DNA of 64,000 bases from Heterocephalus glaber (GCF_000247695.1 NW_004624730.1:34725424-34789423), one strand, 5' to 3'; shown: positions 11,750 to 24,689, counted from the first letter of the stretch. Notes: a model not told the origin generated them from the letters alone. Translations and numbers: made by a program.

Positions 11750-12058
11750 AAAGGGTAAGTCAGGAGCAAAACAGAAGATACATATCAGGAAGTAGGAAGA
11801 ACATGTTCAAATGGGAAGGGGAACAGGGAGGGGGAAGAGGGAAGAGGAGGAAGGGAAAATGGATTTTAAAAATGGAGAATGGAAGGGAAACAATGGAAAC
11901 AAAACTTTGTAAATGGAGAGGGGAAGTAGAGTTGAAGGGAGGGGAGGGGAATGAGAAAAAAATTGAATTAAGACATAATTATGTACAGGTACAAATTCTG
12001 TATGATTATGTGATCATTATGTATGACAAATAAAAATAAAAATACTGTAATGAAAGAA
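11750..12058 (+). mobile_element. L1 3' UTR fragment
   Basis: The purine-rich tract (aagtaggaagaacatgttca, ggaggggaggggaatgag) and A-rich end match the 3' UTR of the L1 at 1347-2420. No ORF2 remains. Confidence 0.75.
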
Positions 12059-12074
12059 ATATAGAAACAAATTT

Positions 12075-12123
12075 ATATATATATATATATCTATATATAT
12101 ATATATCTATATATATATATATC
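12075..12123. repeat. (TA)n microsatellite
   Basis: Alternating TA interrupted by single C at about 12092 and 12108. Confidence 0.95.
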
Positions 12124-12184
12124 TCCCACTCTGTAGTATTCTGTTACAAAGCACAAAATGAACTGACAATAGTGATGCAACTTG

Positions 12185-12335
12185 AATAAGTACTTTAGCC
12201 CTTTGAGCCTATTTTCTTATCTGGAAAATGGGCATAAATGTGCCTACCTCAGAGGCCTGAAGGGAAACTAAAAGAAATTTGCTGAGCACAAGGTCTAGTG
12301 TTTAGCACTCAGCCAAGATTCAGCAAAAATGTATT
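12185..12335 (-). repeat. MIR-like SINE
   Basis: ctttgagcctattttcttat and tggaaaatgggcataaatgt are MIR-type consensus pieces, followed by a degraded tail. Confidence 0.6.
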
Positions 12336-12402
12336 CTCTTCCTCTTCTTCATTAGCCTTTCCTCTAAGGGTCTTCAGAACCCAAGAGAGTTTTTCAGGCT
12401 TG

Positions 12403-12562
12403 TTGTTTTTTGAGACAGAGTCTTGCTATGTAGTTCAGACTGGTCTTGAACTAACTATGTAGCCCAGGCTGGCTTCAAACTCATAGCAATCCCCACAAAA
12501 ATCCACCTGGCACAGGCTCCTGCGTGCTGGGATTACAGGAGTGTGCTACCACACCTAGTTCC
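12403..12562 (-). repeat. B1-like dimeric SINE
   Basis: ttttgagacagagtcttgct, then two B1 cores (tagttcagactggtcttgaa; tagcccaggctggcttcaaa) and ctgggattacaggagtgtgc. Confidence 0.85.
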
Positions 12563-13194
12563 CATTTGCTTTCACACACGTTTAAATATCTCAGAACTTT
12601 TTGGAGTTCTGGTTTGGTGGTTATGAATTTCTTCAGGTGTTCCTTACCATGAAAGTATCTTATTTCTCCATTAATTTTGAAAGACAATTTTGTGAAGTAC
12701 ATCAATCTGGGTTGAAGATTATTTTCTTTTAGGGCTTGAACAAAAGAAATTTGTTTTTTGTGGTTCTAATTTCTACAATGTTCAAGATCAAGGCACCAGT
12801 GGGTTTGGTGTCTGCTAAGGGCACATCTGTGTTTCAAAGATGGTGCCCTGGATGCTGCATCTTCCAGAGGGAGGAACTCTGTTTCTCACAAGAAGGAAGA
12901 GCAAAAGAAAGAGAACTCACTCCTACAGCCCTGCCCTCATGACCTGAACAGCTCCCATTAGCCTTACCTCTCAACTCTGGCTTTGGGGATTAAGTTTCAA
13001 CTTGAGTTTTGAAGGGGAGAAAAACATTCAAACCATTGCAATTGTAAAGTGGGGAATCCTGGATTTTAGCCCAGTTTAATAGATGATCAAGCCTATTCCA
13101 TTTTTCCCCATAAAAACTGCCCACAGAGAATAAGACTGTCAGTCTGTCTCCACATACTGGGTGATACAGCCCTATGGTGCAGACCACAGGCAAG

Positions 13195-13350
13195 GCCTCT
13201 GAGGCCACCTCTGTGTTCAAATCTCAGCCTTCTCACTCATGCAAGAGCGTGGACAAACTAACTTCAGGGGTACCTGCTTCATGACTTATACAATGAGGAT
13301 AATTACTGGAAGGAACAAATTAGTTCATCCTGGCACAGGATTATAAGCAT
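13195..13350 (+). repeat. MIR-like SINE
   Basis: ttcaaatctcagccttctca and tatacaatgaggataattac resemble MIR. Confidence 0.5.
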
Positions 13351-13509
13351 TCAACAGGTGTTAGCTGTCATTATACAATTATACCTCATTATTATTTAAT
13401 TGCAGGATAGAAAATGATGCCTTCTTGTCCAGACGGTGTTTTGTTTTTTTTAAATCACCTATCATGTGGAAATTATCCATTTGGAATAGTAGACATGATA
13501 GTGGGGAAA

Positions 13510-13740
13510 TCTTTGGAATCACTCAGAGAGTTATAAAAAATATTGATGTCTGTGTCCCACCCCTAGGGATTCTGATTCACTTCATCCACAGAGTGCCCTG
13601 GGCATGGATGAAAAGTGAGTTGTTGGAAGGTGTTAAATGATCCTAGTGGTTCTCAAAGTGTGTCCCTAGACCTACAACCTTGTGTTACCATGAAACTTGC
13701 CTGTCAGCCCACCTAAACCTACTGAAACAGTAATCATAGT
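13510..13740. mobile_element. MER5-type hAT relics
   Basis: cctagggattctgattcact resembles the interior of MER5A, and agtggttctcaaagtgtgtc at about 13648 its terminal sequence. Two fragments appear to adjoin. Confidence 0.5.
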
Positions 13741-13790
13741 CCAGCAAGAAAGACCCTTTAGGTGCTCTGCTGTCCATGAGAGTCTGAGGA

Positions 13791-13862
13791 TGTAGTTCAG
13801 ACTGGTCTTGAACTCCTCACTATGTAGCCCAGGCTGGCCTCAAACTCACAGCAATCACCATA
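13791..13862 (-). repeat. B1-like SINE fragment
   Basis: tgtagttcagactggtcttg and tagcccaggctggcctcaaa without the rest of the unit. Confidence 0.75.
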
Positions 13863-15760
13863 AATTAGGAACCAAAGCTTTCTGTTTCTGCTCTCCAATC
13901 ATCGTGGAGCAAGTCATATCATCTCTGGGCCTCATCAGCATCTGACTATACTTCCTCCAAAGCCCCTTCTAGAACTAATTTGAGGTTATCAAACAAGACA
14001 AATCATCCTAAGTCCTTTCCAATTCTGGAGGGCAGTTGTTTTCTCTGAGTTTCATTGCACCGGGGCTGGTTCAGCTGGGGAAAGCCATGGCTTGCACTCA
14101 CCATGGCTGCCCTCTTAGGAAGGTGCTGAATCCACAGCCTCAGGAATGTCCAGGCAATCTGCCAGGGGCTCCTTTCCTCCCTGTCCAATCCTGTGGAGGT
14201 CAGGGGTGGGACTGTGGCAACCAGAAACTGAACTATGCCTCCTGCTCCAAAACCACATGACAGGTCTGTCATTCCTCCCCCGTCTGGGCCTGCCTAGCGG
14301 AGACCAGCACTGGGTCACGCTGTGTGCATGGGAAGGATTCCTGCCTACTCAGTTCTGAGGACAAAACTGCCAGGGGGTGGATGTCACCTCTGCCCCTGGA
14401 GCAGGGTCAGGAACACCCAGGGGCCCCGCCAACCCATTGTAATCACCCAGGCCTCTGGGTGAGGCACCTCCCCCTGTCTCGGGCCTGGTCCACTGGGCCA
14501 AGGACTGCTTATTCCTGGAACTTTTTTGGCTCCTTCTGACAAACCACCCCAGGTTGCCTCTTGCAACATCCATTTCAGAGTCCCTGGAAAAATGTACAAT
14601 CTTTTATTTCTTGTTCAGAAGGAAATTCTTATCTTTTACATGAGTGTACGCAGCCCCTTTACCTTTTCAGAAGGAATTTGAATGCAAGTACTGTGTTGTC
14701 AACTGGCCTCACATACTCTCTGGGCCGGGCTCGGACTTCGCCTTCCTGAGAGGGGCTCCTTTCTCCTGGGTGTGTGCTCAGCTGCGGGAGAAAGAAAGGC
14801 CTATTGTTTCCCATGTGCCTGCCCACTCTGCCTGACTGCACGCTGGGTGTTCCTCCCAGGAGGTGGAAACTGCCTCCCTGAGAGTGGATTATTTTATGCC
14901 TGGTGTTTTGTTTGGTTTTGTGTCTGGACTTTCCTGCTTTGCTATACTTCCTTGCTCAAGCACTCAGAGCCCGTGCAGCTTTTATTTCCCTGTATACACT
15001 CTGTACAGTGAATTTGCCTTTTGCATGCCTTTGAGTGACTGCTCTGCTCCCAAGGGAGGGCTGAGACTGTCTCCTACCCATAAGGCTTATGCGTGTGGCT
15101 GGGGAGAGAGTGAACAAAGGCGTGCTTGGTCCCGAGGGAGGCTTGGAATGCAGCGTTTCTTTTCCTTCTGCCTGAATGTGGACGGTGGAGCTGTGCTTTG
15201 AGGCCCACAGGGCTGCTCTTCCCCAGCAATGGTTCAGGGGTTGGATGTGGTAGGGGGTGAGCTGGTCTGGCCTTGAGATCCCAGTCCCTCAGAACTCAGA
15301 TTACCTAGTGGGTCCAAGGCACTGAGGGAGGAGTGTAGCAGGAGAAGTCAGGAGATTCTAGGGGGCTCCACCTCTGCCACTTTGTGGCCCTGTATGACAG
15401 ACAGTCCCAGGGTAAGTAAGCTCCCTACCCAGGCCCTTGACGACCAGTCCTGCCCCACCCACCAGCTTTCTGGGTACTGACGTGAGAAGCAAACACAGCA
15501 CTCTCTTAGGAAACACTGTGAGAAGCAAAAGCCTTTTGTGAGTCAGAGGTGGAGTTGCTGTCTTTCCACCCTCCCTTTGCCCCACCTCCCATGTGCCTAC
15601 AGTGACCTCATGCTGCCCTCTCGTGACCAAACTGTTCCTCATAAGTCCTTTCTATGAGCATCATAGGAAAATTTAAATTCATAATAATAACAATGAATAC
15701 ATAGTAATTCACCCTGCCTAGATTCATTTTTACACTTGTGCAGTCATAAAATACAATGTT
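13863..15760. other. Repeat-poor, GC-richer unique block
   Basis: About 1.9 kb with no SINE, L1 or LTR I can recognise and clearly higher GC than its surroundings. Short frames occur in every direction but none has family character. By synteny with human 3q25.31 (lncRNAs LINC00880/LINC00881 lie on this side of CCNL1) it could contain lncRNA exons or enhancers; that is inference only. Confidence 0.45.
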
Positions 15761-15763
15761 TTC

Positions 15764-15880
15764 TTTTTTTTGAGACAAGATCTCACTCTGTAGTCCAGGA
15801 TGACCTTGAACTCACAATATTCCTGCCTTAGCCTCCTGAGTGCTGAGATTATAGTTATATACTACTATGCCCAGCTTATG
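15764..15880 (-). repeat. B1-like SINE
   Basis: tttgagacaagatctcactc, ccaggatgaccttgaactca and gagtgctgagattatagtta. Confidence 0.82.
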
Positions 15881-16191
15881 TTCAATATCTTTTGATGGGG
15901 GAAATGGTCCACAACAGTAAAGGTGCATAGTGCAGACCTAAAGTGGAGGCAGGTCAGAGCACATCCTTCCCCAGCCTGCCCGGATGCTGGCTGCTCCTCT
16001 AGGCTCTGTGTGGGGCCCGCAGTGGTCCTTTGCTACAACTCCCTCAGAAGAGCCCACATTTCCCCAAGATAATGAGGTCAGGATGAAGAAACAGGGAAGA
16101 AATCAAAGCATGTGATTACTCTTCCTCAGCCTTTAAGACTTTTTCAAATCCCTCAGTGTCACAAAACACTTTGTTTAAAAAGCAATCTATT

Positions 16192-16278
16192 CTTTTTTTT
16201 TTGGTACTGGGGATCGAACCCAGGATCTTGTGCTTGCAAGGCAGGCAGTGGAACCACTGAGCTAAATCCCTGGCCCTA
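16192..16278 (-). repeat. ID-like SINE with target duplication
   Basis: T-run, ggtactggggatcgaaccca and cactgagctaaatccctggc. Flanked by agcaatctattctttt and agcaacctattcttt. Confidence 0.88.
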
Positions 16279-16349
16279 GCAACCTATTCTTTACTGATAC
16301 TGAGACAGCATGACCTGTGACTGCTGTGCTCCCTCTCAATGAGGCGGTG

Positions 16350-16500
16350 CCTCAGATGTGATCTCACTGACTGCTCACCACAGCCCTGAGGTGGGACCAT
16401 CCAGATGTTCACATGAGGAACTTGAGGCCCAACAGGTCACATGCTGGGGAGACAGGAACAGCAGCTTGAACTCAGGTATCCCTACTCCCAACCCTTCACT
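16350..16500 (-). repeat. MIR-like SINE
   Basis: cagatgttcacatgaggaac, ttgaggcccaacaggtcaca and ggaacagcagcttgaactca. Confidence 0.5.
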
Positions 16501-19500
16501 CTCTTTGCTACATTGGGTGGCCCCTAGCCCACAGGATGAGAACAGTTTGCAGGGTGGGGAAGAAACGCTGCAAAAAAATTAAAAAGCCTTTACCCTCCAT
16601 ACCTGTGGAATAAAGAATCAGTCACAGTCATCCAGGAGTCATGATGAATAATTGGCTAAACACTCATGCCTTTTGACCTGGAAAGAGCTTTCCTTTTCCC
16701 TTCTCTCCTGGAAGATTCTTTCAGCCTTTGTCTCTTTGATCACTGAAACCCATCTTTGGAGGAGCTTCCTTTTAGACTTTGGTTCCGGGCCTTGGAACTG
16801 GGATGGCAGCTGCCCTCCATACCCTTTAGCCCTGTACCCTCTTCTCTCCTAGGCAGGTAGGATAATGGGCTTCTAGAGACTCATGGCAGAATGAAGAAGT
16901 TTGTTAGCTTGGTGCCAAGTATTGTCTGGCTGTGATGAAACCAGTGGGCACAACACTGAAAAGCTTGAAAGGGCCTGATGGGGAGAGGCAGGTGGACAGG
17001 CCCAGAGGCTAAGGGCCCTGGAGGGAGCTGGACAAGATGCTGATTCTGGGATGGAGTCTCCTGAGAAGGGGTCCAATATTCATGGCTCAAGGAAGGGAGA
17101 CACAGGCTCACATCTTTACCAATGTGAGGTATGAAGTACATACCTCAGAAAGCCTTGTTCTAGATTGTCCTTTTATGGGGTAGCACTACATGAAACCACA
17201 CTTGCATTCTTGTGGGGTCTAGAAAAACTCACAAATCAAAAACATCTCCTGTGGGCCAGGCCCTGGCCTTTGAACATATGTCTTCTCATTATCTTTAGGA
17301 AAACTTTGGGAGATAAGGATTATTTGCCCTGTTTTACATATTTGTAAATCGAGGTTCAGAGAGCTTAAGAGACTTGCCTAAGATCATAAATGAGGATAGT
17401 ATTGATTTGGGCTATGATGTGAGTTCCAGAAAATGTTCCTCCCTGGAAGCATTATGCCTGACCAAGAACACCTTGGGACAGTTTCCTGCTTTGGGTCCAA
17501 AGGGAGTCCCTTGTAGCATGTTAGGTAAGAGCATGTGACCTTTCCATTGACTGGATTTACAAATTGAGTGATCAGATAACTTAGCTCTGTATAGGTATGA
17601 CTATACCCAGAATTTTCCTATGTCCCAGTTTCCTGTCCTCTTCCTTGCATACAAAGGCCAAGTCTCAATGGTGTCAACCTTTGTGGCCTCCTTTGTCTGT
17701 CTGGCACGGATGTCTGGGCAGCTGTGGGGGAACTGACGAACATCAGACTAGAGGGAACATGGCATTTGAAGCCAGGAAGATGTGGGTTTAAATTCCACCT
17801 CCTGTTTTCATACAGTTCTACCCAGACTGTAGGAGGGGGACAGGTACAAGGAGAGGTGGAGAGGAAGTCAGTGTTGGCCATGTGGTCTCAACTTGGCTTG
17901 GAGGAGGCAGGTTCCAGGTCCATTGTCCTATGCCACCAGCCCTCTCCAAAATAGTTGGGGGCCCACTGTTAGTTGTTGGCAAACCTCAGTTCAGAGGTCC
18001 AAAGACAACTCAGATAATTCCCCAAATTCTCTTCTGCACACTGGTCAAAAATTCTCTTAAGTTTCTGGCCACACACTGAATATAACCATCCCCAAGAGGG
18101 GACAGTACTTTACAACATTAGATGAAAGGAGGCTCGAAGAATTCAGACTCTACACATGGGTGCTGAGGCTCTGTTCTCTTGTCCCTAATATGTAGTAGCC
18201 AATAATATGATAATAATCTAACTCTTCTGTAGAGCTGTTCTACACAGTTTACATGTTAACTCATTTAATGTTCATAGTAGCTCGCTTCCCATTTTCTGGC
18301 ATAGTGGGCACATCCATGGTCACAGAAATGAGAAGCAAAGCTGGACCTTGAAGTCAGGCATCAGCATCCTGCCTTTAACTTCCATGTCTTTCTGGCACTT
18401 ATCAGAATAATGAGGGCTTCTTTGTAGGGGGGAGGGCAGGATTAAATGAGATCATGCTCCTAAACTTCCAGCACAGAGCAAGGATTTAATCAATGCTCAT
18501 TTCCTTCCCCAGCCTTTTCCATTTGTGAGGGAATAGCTATGCCTACATATCAGCAAAGATCTGTCTCACACATATAAGTTCTCAGTCAATACCTGAGGAA
18601 TGAAGGAAAGGAAGCTGTTGCTAAGGAGAGTGACAGGAGACGAGGAGAGCACTAGCACAAGAGGTGTGCATGGGAGACCAAGGTCAGAGGGCCAAAGCTT
18701 GCCCTGAATACTGTGGCGCACACCACACTCTTGGTAGCTCTGAGTCCATGAAATGGGTCTCAACTCCTAGCCATCCACATATCATGGTGGGAGCCTCAGA
18801 GTTCACCCAAAGGCCTGAGGGCCCAAATGAAGACTGCTCAGCCAGGTACGTGTGTGTCACTAGGCACCGTGTAAGAGTGGGAAGAAGGCACTATCCCAAC
18901 AGCCCCTCTACTGCTGAGCAAGGTTTGAACCACTCGTCATCGGTGGTGCCAGTGCTGCAGGGGTGAGGGGTGGGGGAGGAAACAGGGCTGTTCTGTCCCA
19001 GGCCTAAGATAGCCCAGGCCCACACTGAAGCAGTGGCCATCCCACCCCTGCCTTGGCCTGAGACAAGCACTGGCAAATGGAAAGTGTTTCTTGGATCCCA
19101 GGAAGAAGTCTCTGTGGAGCTACACATAGCCCAGGTCCCTGATGGAAAGTCTCCAAGCTACACTTGAGCCAGAACCCAGCTCTTCCAACACAGGCTCCAT
19201 GGGTAATGGTGACTGAGGTGCATTCATTTCTGTTTATCAAGATTACATGGGCTCAGGCCAGGTGCACCTGGGCCAAAACAAGCAGACCTTGATCAGGCAA
19301 CACACGAGTACATTTGTTTCACCGTGTTCTCTGTGAAGGTCCCTTGGCTCATCTTGGTTGGGATGGTTTAGGATGACTGAGATGAACTGCCATGCCCTGT
19401 TCCAACTTTAACTATTTCTGTTTATAGGCAAAGCCTTCATATCCAGTACAAAGTGAAATGAGGACATTTTTTTCCACAAAGTGGAAATGCTGAATCTCAA

Positions 19501-21000
19501 ATGCTTGGATGTTTTGGGAGTGGTTGTTTAAAAATCCTCCCCACTGCTTTGGTTTCCTCTGCTCTTTGTAAGTACAGTCACAGCCCCAGACTCCAGGAGA
19601 GATTAATCCGGTGTCCTTGTTCTACTTTGTTCCATGTGACCAGCTGAACTGGGCCTTTCTTGTTAAAGATTTGCAAAGGATAGTCAAGACCCTGCTTCAA
19701 TCACTGGCATTTCAAAGGGGTTCTTGAAATGACAAAATGGTTCCTTTGCACTGTTGACATTTTCATCATCAATGAATATTTATGAAGTGCCCCCAACTGC
19801 GGTTGCTTGCCAATTCTGAACCAAGATAAGAGGGAAGGTTCTTTATTCTATTGCAGAGGGAGATTTAGTCAATAAACTGCATTTCTTTTAACTTCTGAAA
19901 GCCTTCCTTTTCCTGGAAAAAAAAAGGAGTGATTTTTGTTTTTCCAAATGAGAAAATAAAACTTTCACTAATGCATGGTTATTTCTTCAATGACTTTGGT
20001 TTCCAAAAGCACTTGTTTTCTGAAACCCTCAAATTATCTTATTTCTTTGCACTAAAAATACTTAAGAGTCAGTTGAACATTCGTGGAACTCATGACTTGT
20101 GGCAACTGGTGAATTCAACAGATGGTTTCATTTTTTCTGACCCATTTTCTGCCCTTTGCTCTGCTCCACCCAAGAACAAATCATTCAGATACTGTATTGC
20201 TAGTGACTCACAAGGGGAACTCCATCGCCGACTGCAATGGTCTTTGGTCTTATACTGACCCCTTGTGGTGAGGAGAGCAACAGGCTGTCTTCCTTGTTCA
20301 GCAGCTCTTACCTTTGATGGGCACAGGGCTGCTGGGCTGATCTTAAGGAGCCCTGGTAGGAAAAGCTTGGTGAGGTCCTAGATGGTCCTGCACTCCCTGC
20401 TAAGTGCCATGTTATGTACTCTCCAGCATGAAGTGGCTCTAGGCTGTGAATGTGACTTTTGCTTCCTGTTTGGGACACAGTAAACCAGATTGCCTCAACA
20501 AAGAAAGTAATTTTTTAGGAGTTTGATGCTTAGAAACGTATATTCACTATTTCAGGCCTTTGCAGACATTTTTAGCCACAGTGAGACTTGCTTAGTGAAG
20601 GGTTAAGTTTCTTTCATTTCAGGATTCTCAGAATCTGGCCAATTGTCGGACACATAGTAAATACACCATAAGAACTTGTAAACTGATTTCAATTAATCTC
20701 TATCCTCAACAGATATTTAATGAACATGGAACTGTTTGCAGCCCTGGTAAAGGGATATGAAGAGGTACAAAGAGATCTGACTGGAGTCTAGTTAGACAAC
20801 CAGGCCAGGCACAAGAAATGACACTGTCAAATAGAGCTATGTGTTTTAATTGTGCAAAAAATAACACAGGCAGTAAGAGACATTAGCTTTAAAGAAAAAG
20901 AAACCCACTTATGACATGACATCAGGGGCAGCTTTACTGAATGCTGGGAAATAAACTGTGCCTTTAAGAAAATGACGGAAGTAAAAATGTATCAATACCT
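16501..21000. other. Intergenic, largely unique
   Basis: Only a MIR relic at about 17285-17400 (attatttgccctgttttaca, ggttcagagagcttaagaga) and a possible one at 18225-18350 are visible. Open frames up to 109 codons (19929-20258, plus) show no conserved domain or splice context. Confidence 0.55.
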
Positions 21001-21004
21001 CCTA

Positions 21005-21160
21005 CCCTGTGCTAGTGTCTCTAAGTACACTACTAATTCTCATCGTTACAAAAGGGAAATATTATAGCCAACCCACAGATTAGGAAACTCCGGCTCAGAA
21101 GAGTTAAGCAATTGTGCCTAAGGCCGCACAACCACCGAGGAGGAGGAACAGACTTGTAAT
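21005..21160 (+). repeat. MIR-like SINE
   Basis: cagattaggaaactccggct, cagaagagttaagcaattgt and gcctaaggccgcacaac. Confidence 0.65.
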
Positions 21161-21589
21161 GCAGGCCAGTCTAACTTTAGAGCCCACACCCTTTCTTCAT
21201 CAGGGTACCTTGGGGCTCAATGTAAAGCAGCTTCCTAAATAAGTCGATACTGCTTCTAGAAAGCAATGGCCACACAGAGAAAAGCTACTGGCCTCAGTTG
21301 CTCTAAGCCCAGGACTGCATGGATGGTAGGCAGAACTACACGGCCAACAGGGTTGATCTTTGGACTGGCCACAGAAGGCAGATTGGGCTAAGGTGTGGGC
21401 ATCTGCGTCACTCTGCCCAGGAACACACAACTGGTAAGCAGCACCCACTGCCAAGCTGTAAAAGACCTCTGCTGATTTCAAATCTTTCCATGAGGATGCT
21501 TTATAAAGAGGCCTGAGCCCAGGCTCGGATACGAAAGATTAGACTAAAATGGGACTCTAGTGAAGCCATACAGGCTGCTACATAGTATA

Positions 21590-21670
21590 GTGGCTTAGTG
21601 TACGAACTCTGGAACACGCTAGGTTTACATCCTGGTTCAACCACTTACTAGCTGTGTGAAATCATAACCT
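21590..21670 (+). repeat. MIR-like SINE fragment
   Basis: tacatcctggttcaaccact and tactagctgtgtgaaatcat match the MIR 5' core. An ID SINE follows at 21699. Confidence 0.65.
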
Positions 21671-21698
21671 CATGGATTTCTCTCCTACAATAGAATTT

Positions 21699-21788
21699 TT
21701 TTTTTTTTTTTTTTGGTACCAGGGATCAAACTCAGGACCTTGAGCTTTTGAGGCAGGCAGCAGAAGCACTGAGCTAACTCCCCGGCCC
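21699..21788 (-). repeat. ID-like SINE with target duplication
   Basis: Long T-run, ggtaccagggatcaaactca and cactgagctaactccccggc. Flanked by atagaatttttt and atagaattttt. Confidence 0.88.
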
Positions 21789-21879
21789 ATCATAGAATTT
21801 TTGAAAGATGTTAAATGAGTTAGTACATGTGAAATAGAATAGCATCTGGCATATTGCTTATGTAAATAAGGGTTGATAT

Positions 21880-22005
21880 TTTATTTTATTTTTTTTAAAT
21901 AGGGTCTCATTACTATGTAGGCCAGGCTGGCCTTAAATTTTTGATTCTCCTGCCTCAGTCTCCCAAGTGCTGGGATTATAGTCATGTGCCACTATGCCCA
22001 GTTGT
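21880..22005 (-). repeat. B1-like SINE
   Basis: atagggtctcattactatgt, aggccaggctggccttaaat and caagtgctgggattatagtc. Confidence 0.85.
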
Positions 22006-23081
22006 TATCTTTATTCTGCTAGATTTTAGCAAAAGTGTGTATCTTTAGAGTTATCAAGTGTTCAAGTCAGGACTAAGGGCCTTAATATGGCTTAAGTAGT
22101 TATATCTAAAGGCACTGGTGTGACTTTGGAAATAGACGCATTCCTGTGGAAACTTGGAGAGATGGTCCATTCCATACAGCCAAACGGTGACATCTAGTGG
22201 CACAAGTACTGTGCTTTTTATTGACTTGTACCCAAACCAAAGGGCACTGCAGGGAAAGAACAGAGTGGAGTACAGGAACTGATTGTGTGTGGGAAAGGTT
22301 GTCCTAGACAAAAAGGATAGTTGTTCTGGAAAGAGCAGCCATGAGAAGCCCTACACATTGGCAGTGGAGTTATCTTGACCTTTAAAGTCACTTCATCCCC
22401 GCTAGTCAATGTTCCCAGGGGCTTCTGGTTATACCCACACATCTAGAAAAAGCACAGATGGTACGAATCTTTTAAAGTTAAACATGTCTTTAAAATGTTC
22501 ATCATAAAGGAAACAGGAACCATTCTAAAGGGAATAAAATATCTGGAATAATTTGAGCAACAAGATAGTAATAAATTATAACTTTAAGGAATGAGTTCAT
22601 ACTGATTAAATGTAGAAACAAACGGAATAAAAGAGGGAGCTGGATAAACTCTTACACTGAGATTGCAACCAATAAATGCAGAGGGAATGCTGCAATTAAA
22701 TATTTCAATAATTGTTTCAGACAAAAGACATCAATGGATGTTAAAATTGATAGGTAGAAGTAGGATTTTAAGATGTGCATATGATTTTAAAGTATCTCCT
22801 CATAAAAATACTTGTTAATTACAAGGGAAAAATAGTAGCATTTTCATATGAATACTGTCAGCACCTTAGCCAGTGACTGAAGTAAACATCATTAGTTAAT
22901 AGGACAAATTGACATCATGGCCTTCCTAATATTATGCACTGGTAAAGAAACTACCTTCTTCTGTTGTGTTCCTTCGAAAACCACAAAACTCAAATCTAAA
23001 CACAAGAAAACACTGCACAAACCCAAATTAAGGGACATTTTACGAAATCATTGCTTTAGTCCTCAAAAATACCAAGATATT
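22006..23081. other. Intergenic, no gene seen
   Basis: Anonymous AT-rich DNA. I see no repeat family or coding signal. Confidence 0.5.
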
Positions 23082-23164
23082 GGCCTGGGGATTTAGCTCA
23101 GTGGTTCTGCTGCCTGCCTCACAAGTGCAAGGTCCTGAGTTTGATCCCTGGTACCAAAAAAAAT
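23082..23164 (+). repeat. ID-like SINE with target duplication
   Basis: ggcctggggatttagctcag to ggtacc plus A-run. Flanked by accaagatattg at 23070 and again at about 23184. Confidence 0.9.
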
Positions 23165-23317
23165 TTTTGTTAAATAAAAAACACCAAGATATTGAGGTGA
23201 CAGATAAGCCATTTACTCTGATCTGATCATTGCACATTGCAAACAGGCACTGAAATGTCACACTGACCCCCATAAATATGTACAATCACTATTTGTCAAT
23301 TAAAAATAAAACTCTAT

Positions 23318-23520
23318 AGCCAGATATGGTTGTCCTTGTCTGTGATCCCAGCTACTCCAAACACCAAGGACAGAGAAATGCAAGTTTGAGGCCATCCAGG
23401 GAGACTTAGTGAGTTGGCAAGATGACCCTGTCTCCAAATAAAAAAACAGAAAAAGAAATGGGGATGTAGCTCAGTGTGAAAGCTGTGGGTTCCATTCCAG
23501 TACTACAACAACAACGATAA
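23318..23520 (+). repeat. B1-ID composite SINE
   Basis: A B1-like part (tgtgatcccagctactcc, gagttggcaagatgaccctg) is joined to an ID part (ggggatgtagctcagtgtga, ccattccagtac). An (AAC/AAT)n tract follows to 23552. Confidence 0.78.
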
Positions 23521-24061
23521 TGAAAATAATAACAACAACAATAATAATAATAGGCTGGGGATGGAGCTCAGTTCTCCCTGGGTTAAAAATTTATTTTTAA
23601 AATTTAAGATGCCAAAGTCATGAAAGCAAAGTCAGACTGAGGGTTAGTCCAGATGAAAGGAGACTAAAGAGAGACGATGAATACAGACAATGTATGATTC
23701 CAAGTTGGACCCTGGACCAGAAAATGGGGTACTGGCAGAAAAATTGGCAATAGCTGAATAAAGTCAATAGACTGCAGTATTGGTCCACATCTTAGTATCT
23801 GGATCCTGATAATTACATGGTGTATATGAAGAAAATGTCCTTGTTTTTAAGGAATAACACTGAAGTGCTTATAGACAAAGGGACATCATGAAGCAGTTCA
23901 CGAACAACAAAATAAATAATAAAGATATTACATACAGTGAAAACTTAAGCGTGGTAAAATGTTAATATTTGGAGAATCTGGTTGAAGGACATACAGGTCT
24001 TTGGTATTTTCGGCTTTTTGTTAAGTCTAAAATAATTTTTAAATTAAATGCTCACTTCCCT

Positions 24062-24626
24062 TCCTTTGAACATTAGTACCACAGTGGGCTCCAAACTCAT
24101 GTCCACCTAGAACCTGAATGTGACCTTATTTGGATGTAGCATCTACAGATACAGTCAGTACAAGATCCTATTGGATTAGGCTAGACCAGTGATGGCAAAC
24201 TGAGGGCCAAACTCCAACCCAAAACCCACTTATTAGCACAAAGTGCCAACACTGCAATTAAACCCAAATACAGTACTGAGGTCTTAGTTTAGAAAAAACT
24301 CTACCGTTAGTTAACATTTTTTGTCTTAAAAGAAAAACACGGTAACACTTGTGCCATAGGTTCATCACCACTGTGCCAGACCCTGAAATCCTTACAAGAC
24401 CATGTGAAGATGGGCAAAAATGGATGATGTAGCTACAAGTCAAAGAACATCATGATTTCCAGAAACCACCACAATAAGTTAAGGAGCTTTCAGAAAGAGC
24501 ATCGTTTTGCTATCACCTTGATTTCAGACTTCCAAGACTCCAGAGCTGTCAGAGAATATTTGTTGCTTTATGCTACTAAGTTTGTGGTAGTTTGCTAGGC
24601 AGCAGCCACAGAAAACTAATATAACC
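24062..24626 (+). mobile_element. MLT1-like LTR, split by a hAT element
   Basis: aatgtgaccttatttggatg before 24186 and ctaagtttgtggtagtttgc with aaaactaatata after 24382 match an MLT1 LTR. The middle is a separate insertion at 24187-24373. Confidence 0.65.
24187..24373. mobile_element. Short nonautonomous hAT-like element
   Basis: 187 bp with imperfect inverted ends (cagtgatggcaaac; reverse complement of the right end cagtggtgatgaac) flanked by an imperfect 8-bp duplication (ggctagac / tgccagac), the length typical of hAT transposases. No coding capacity. Confidence 0.6.
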
Positions 24627-24689
24627 TCCTACCTGCTTAAAACAGTAACACCTTCAGCTGGTATCCAAACCTCTAATGATGTTAGTAAT

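Noticed and set aside
14682..15201. Overlapping frames of 109 and 112 codons
   Set aside because: Two different frames are equally open in GC-richer DNA and neither shows domain character.
19929..20258. 109-codon plus-strand frame
   Set aside because: No motif, no splice or promoter context and no recognisable similarity; likely a chance open frame.
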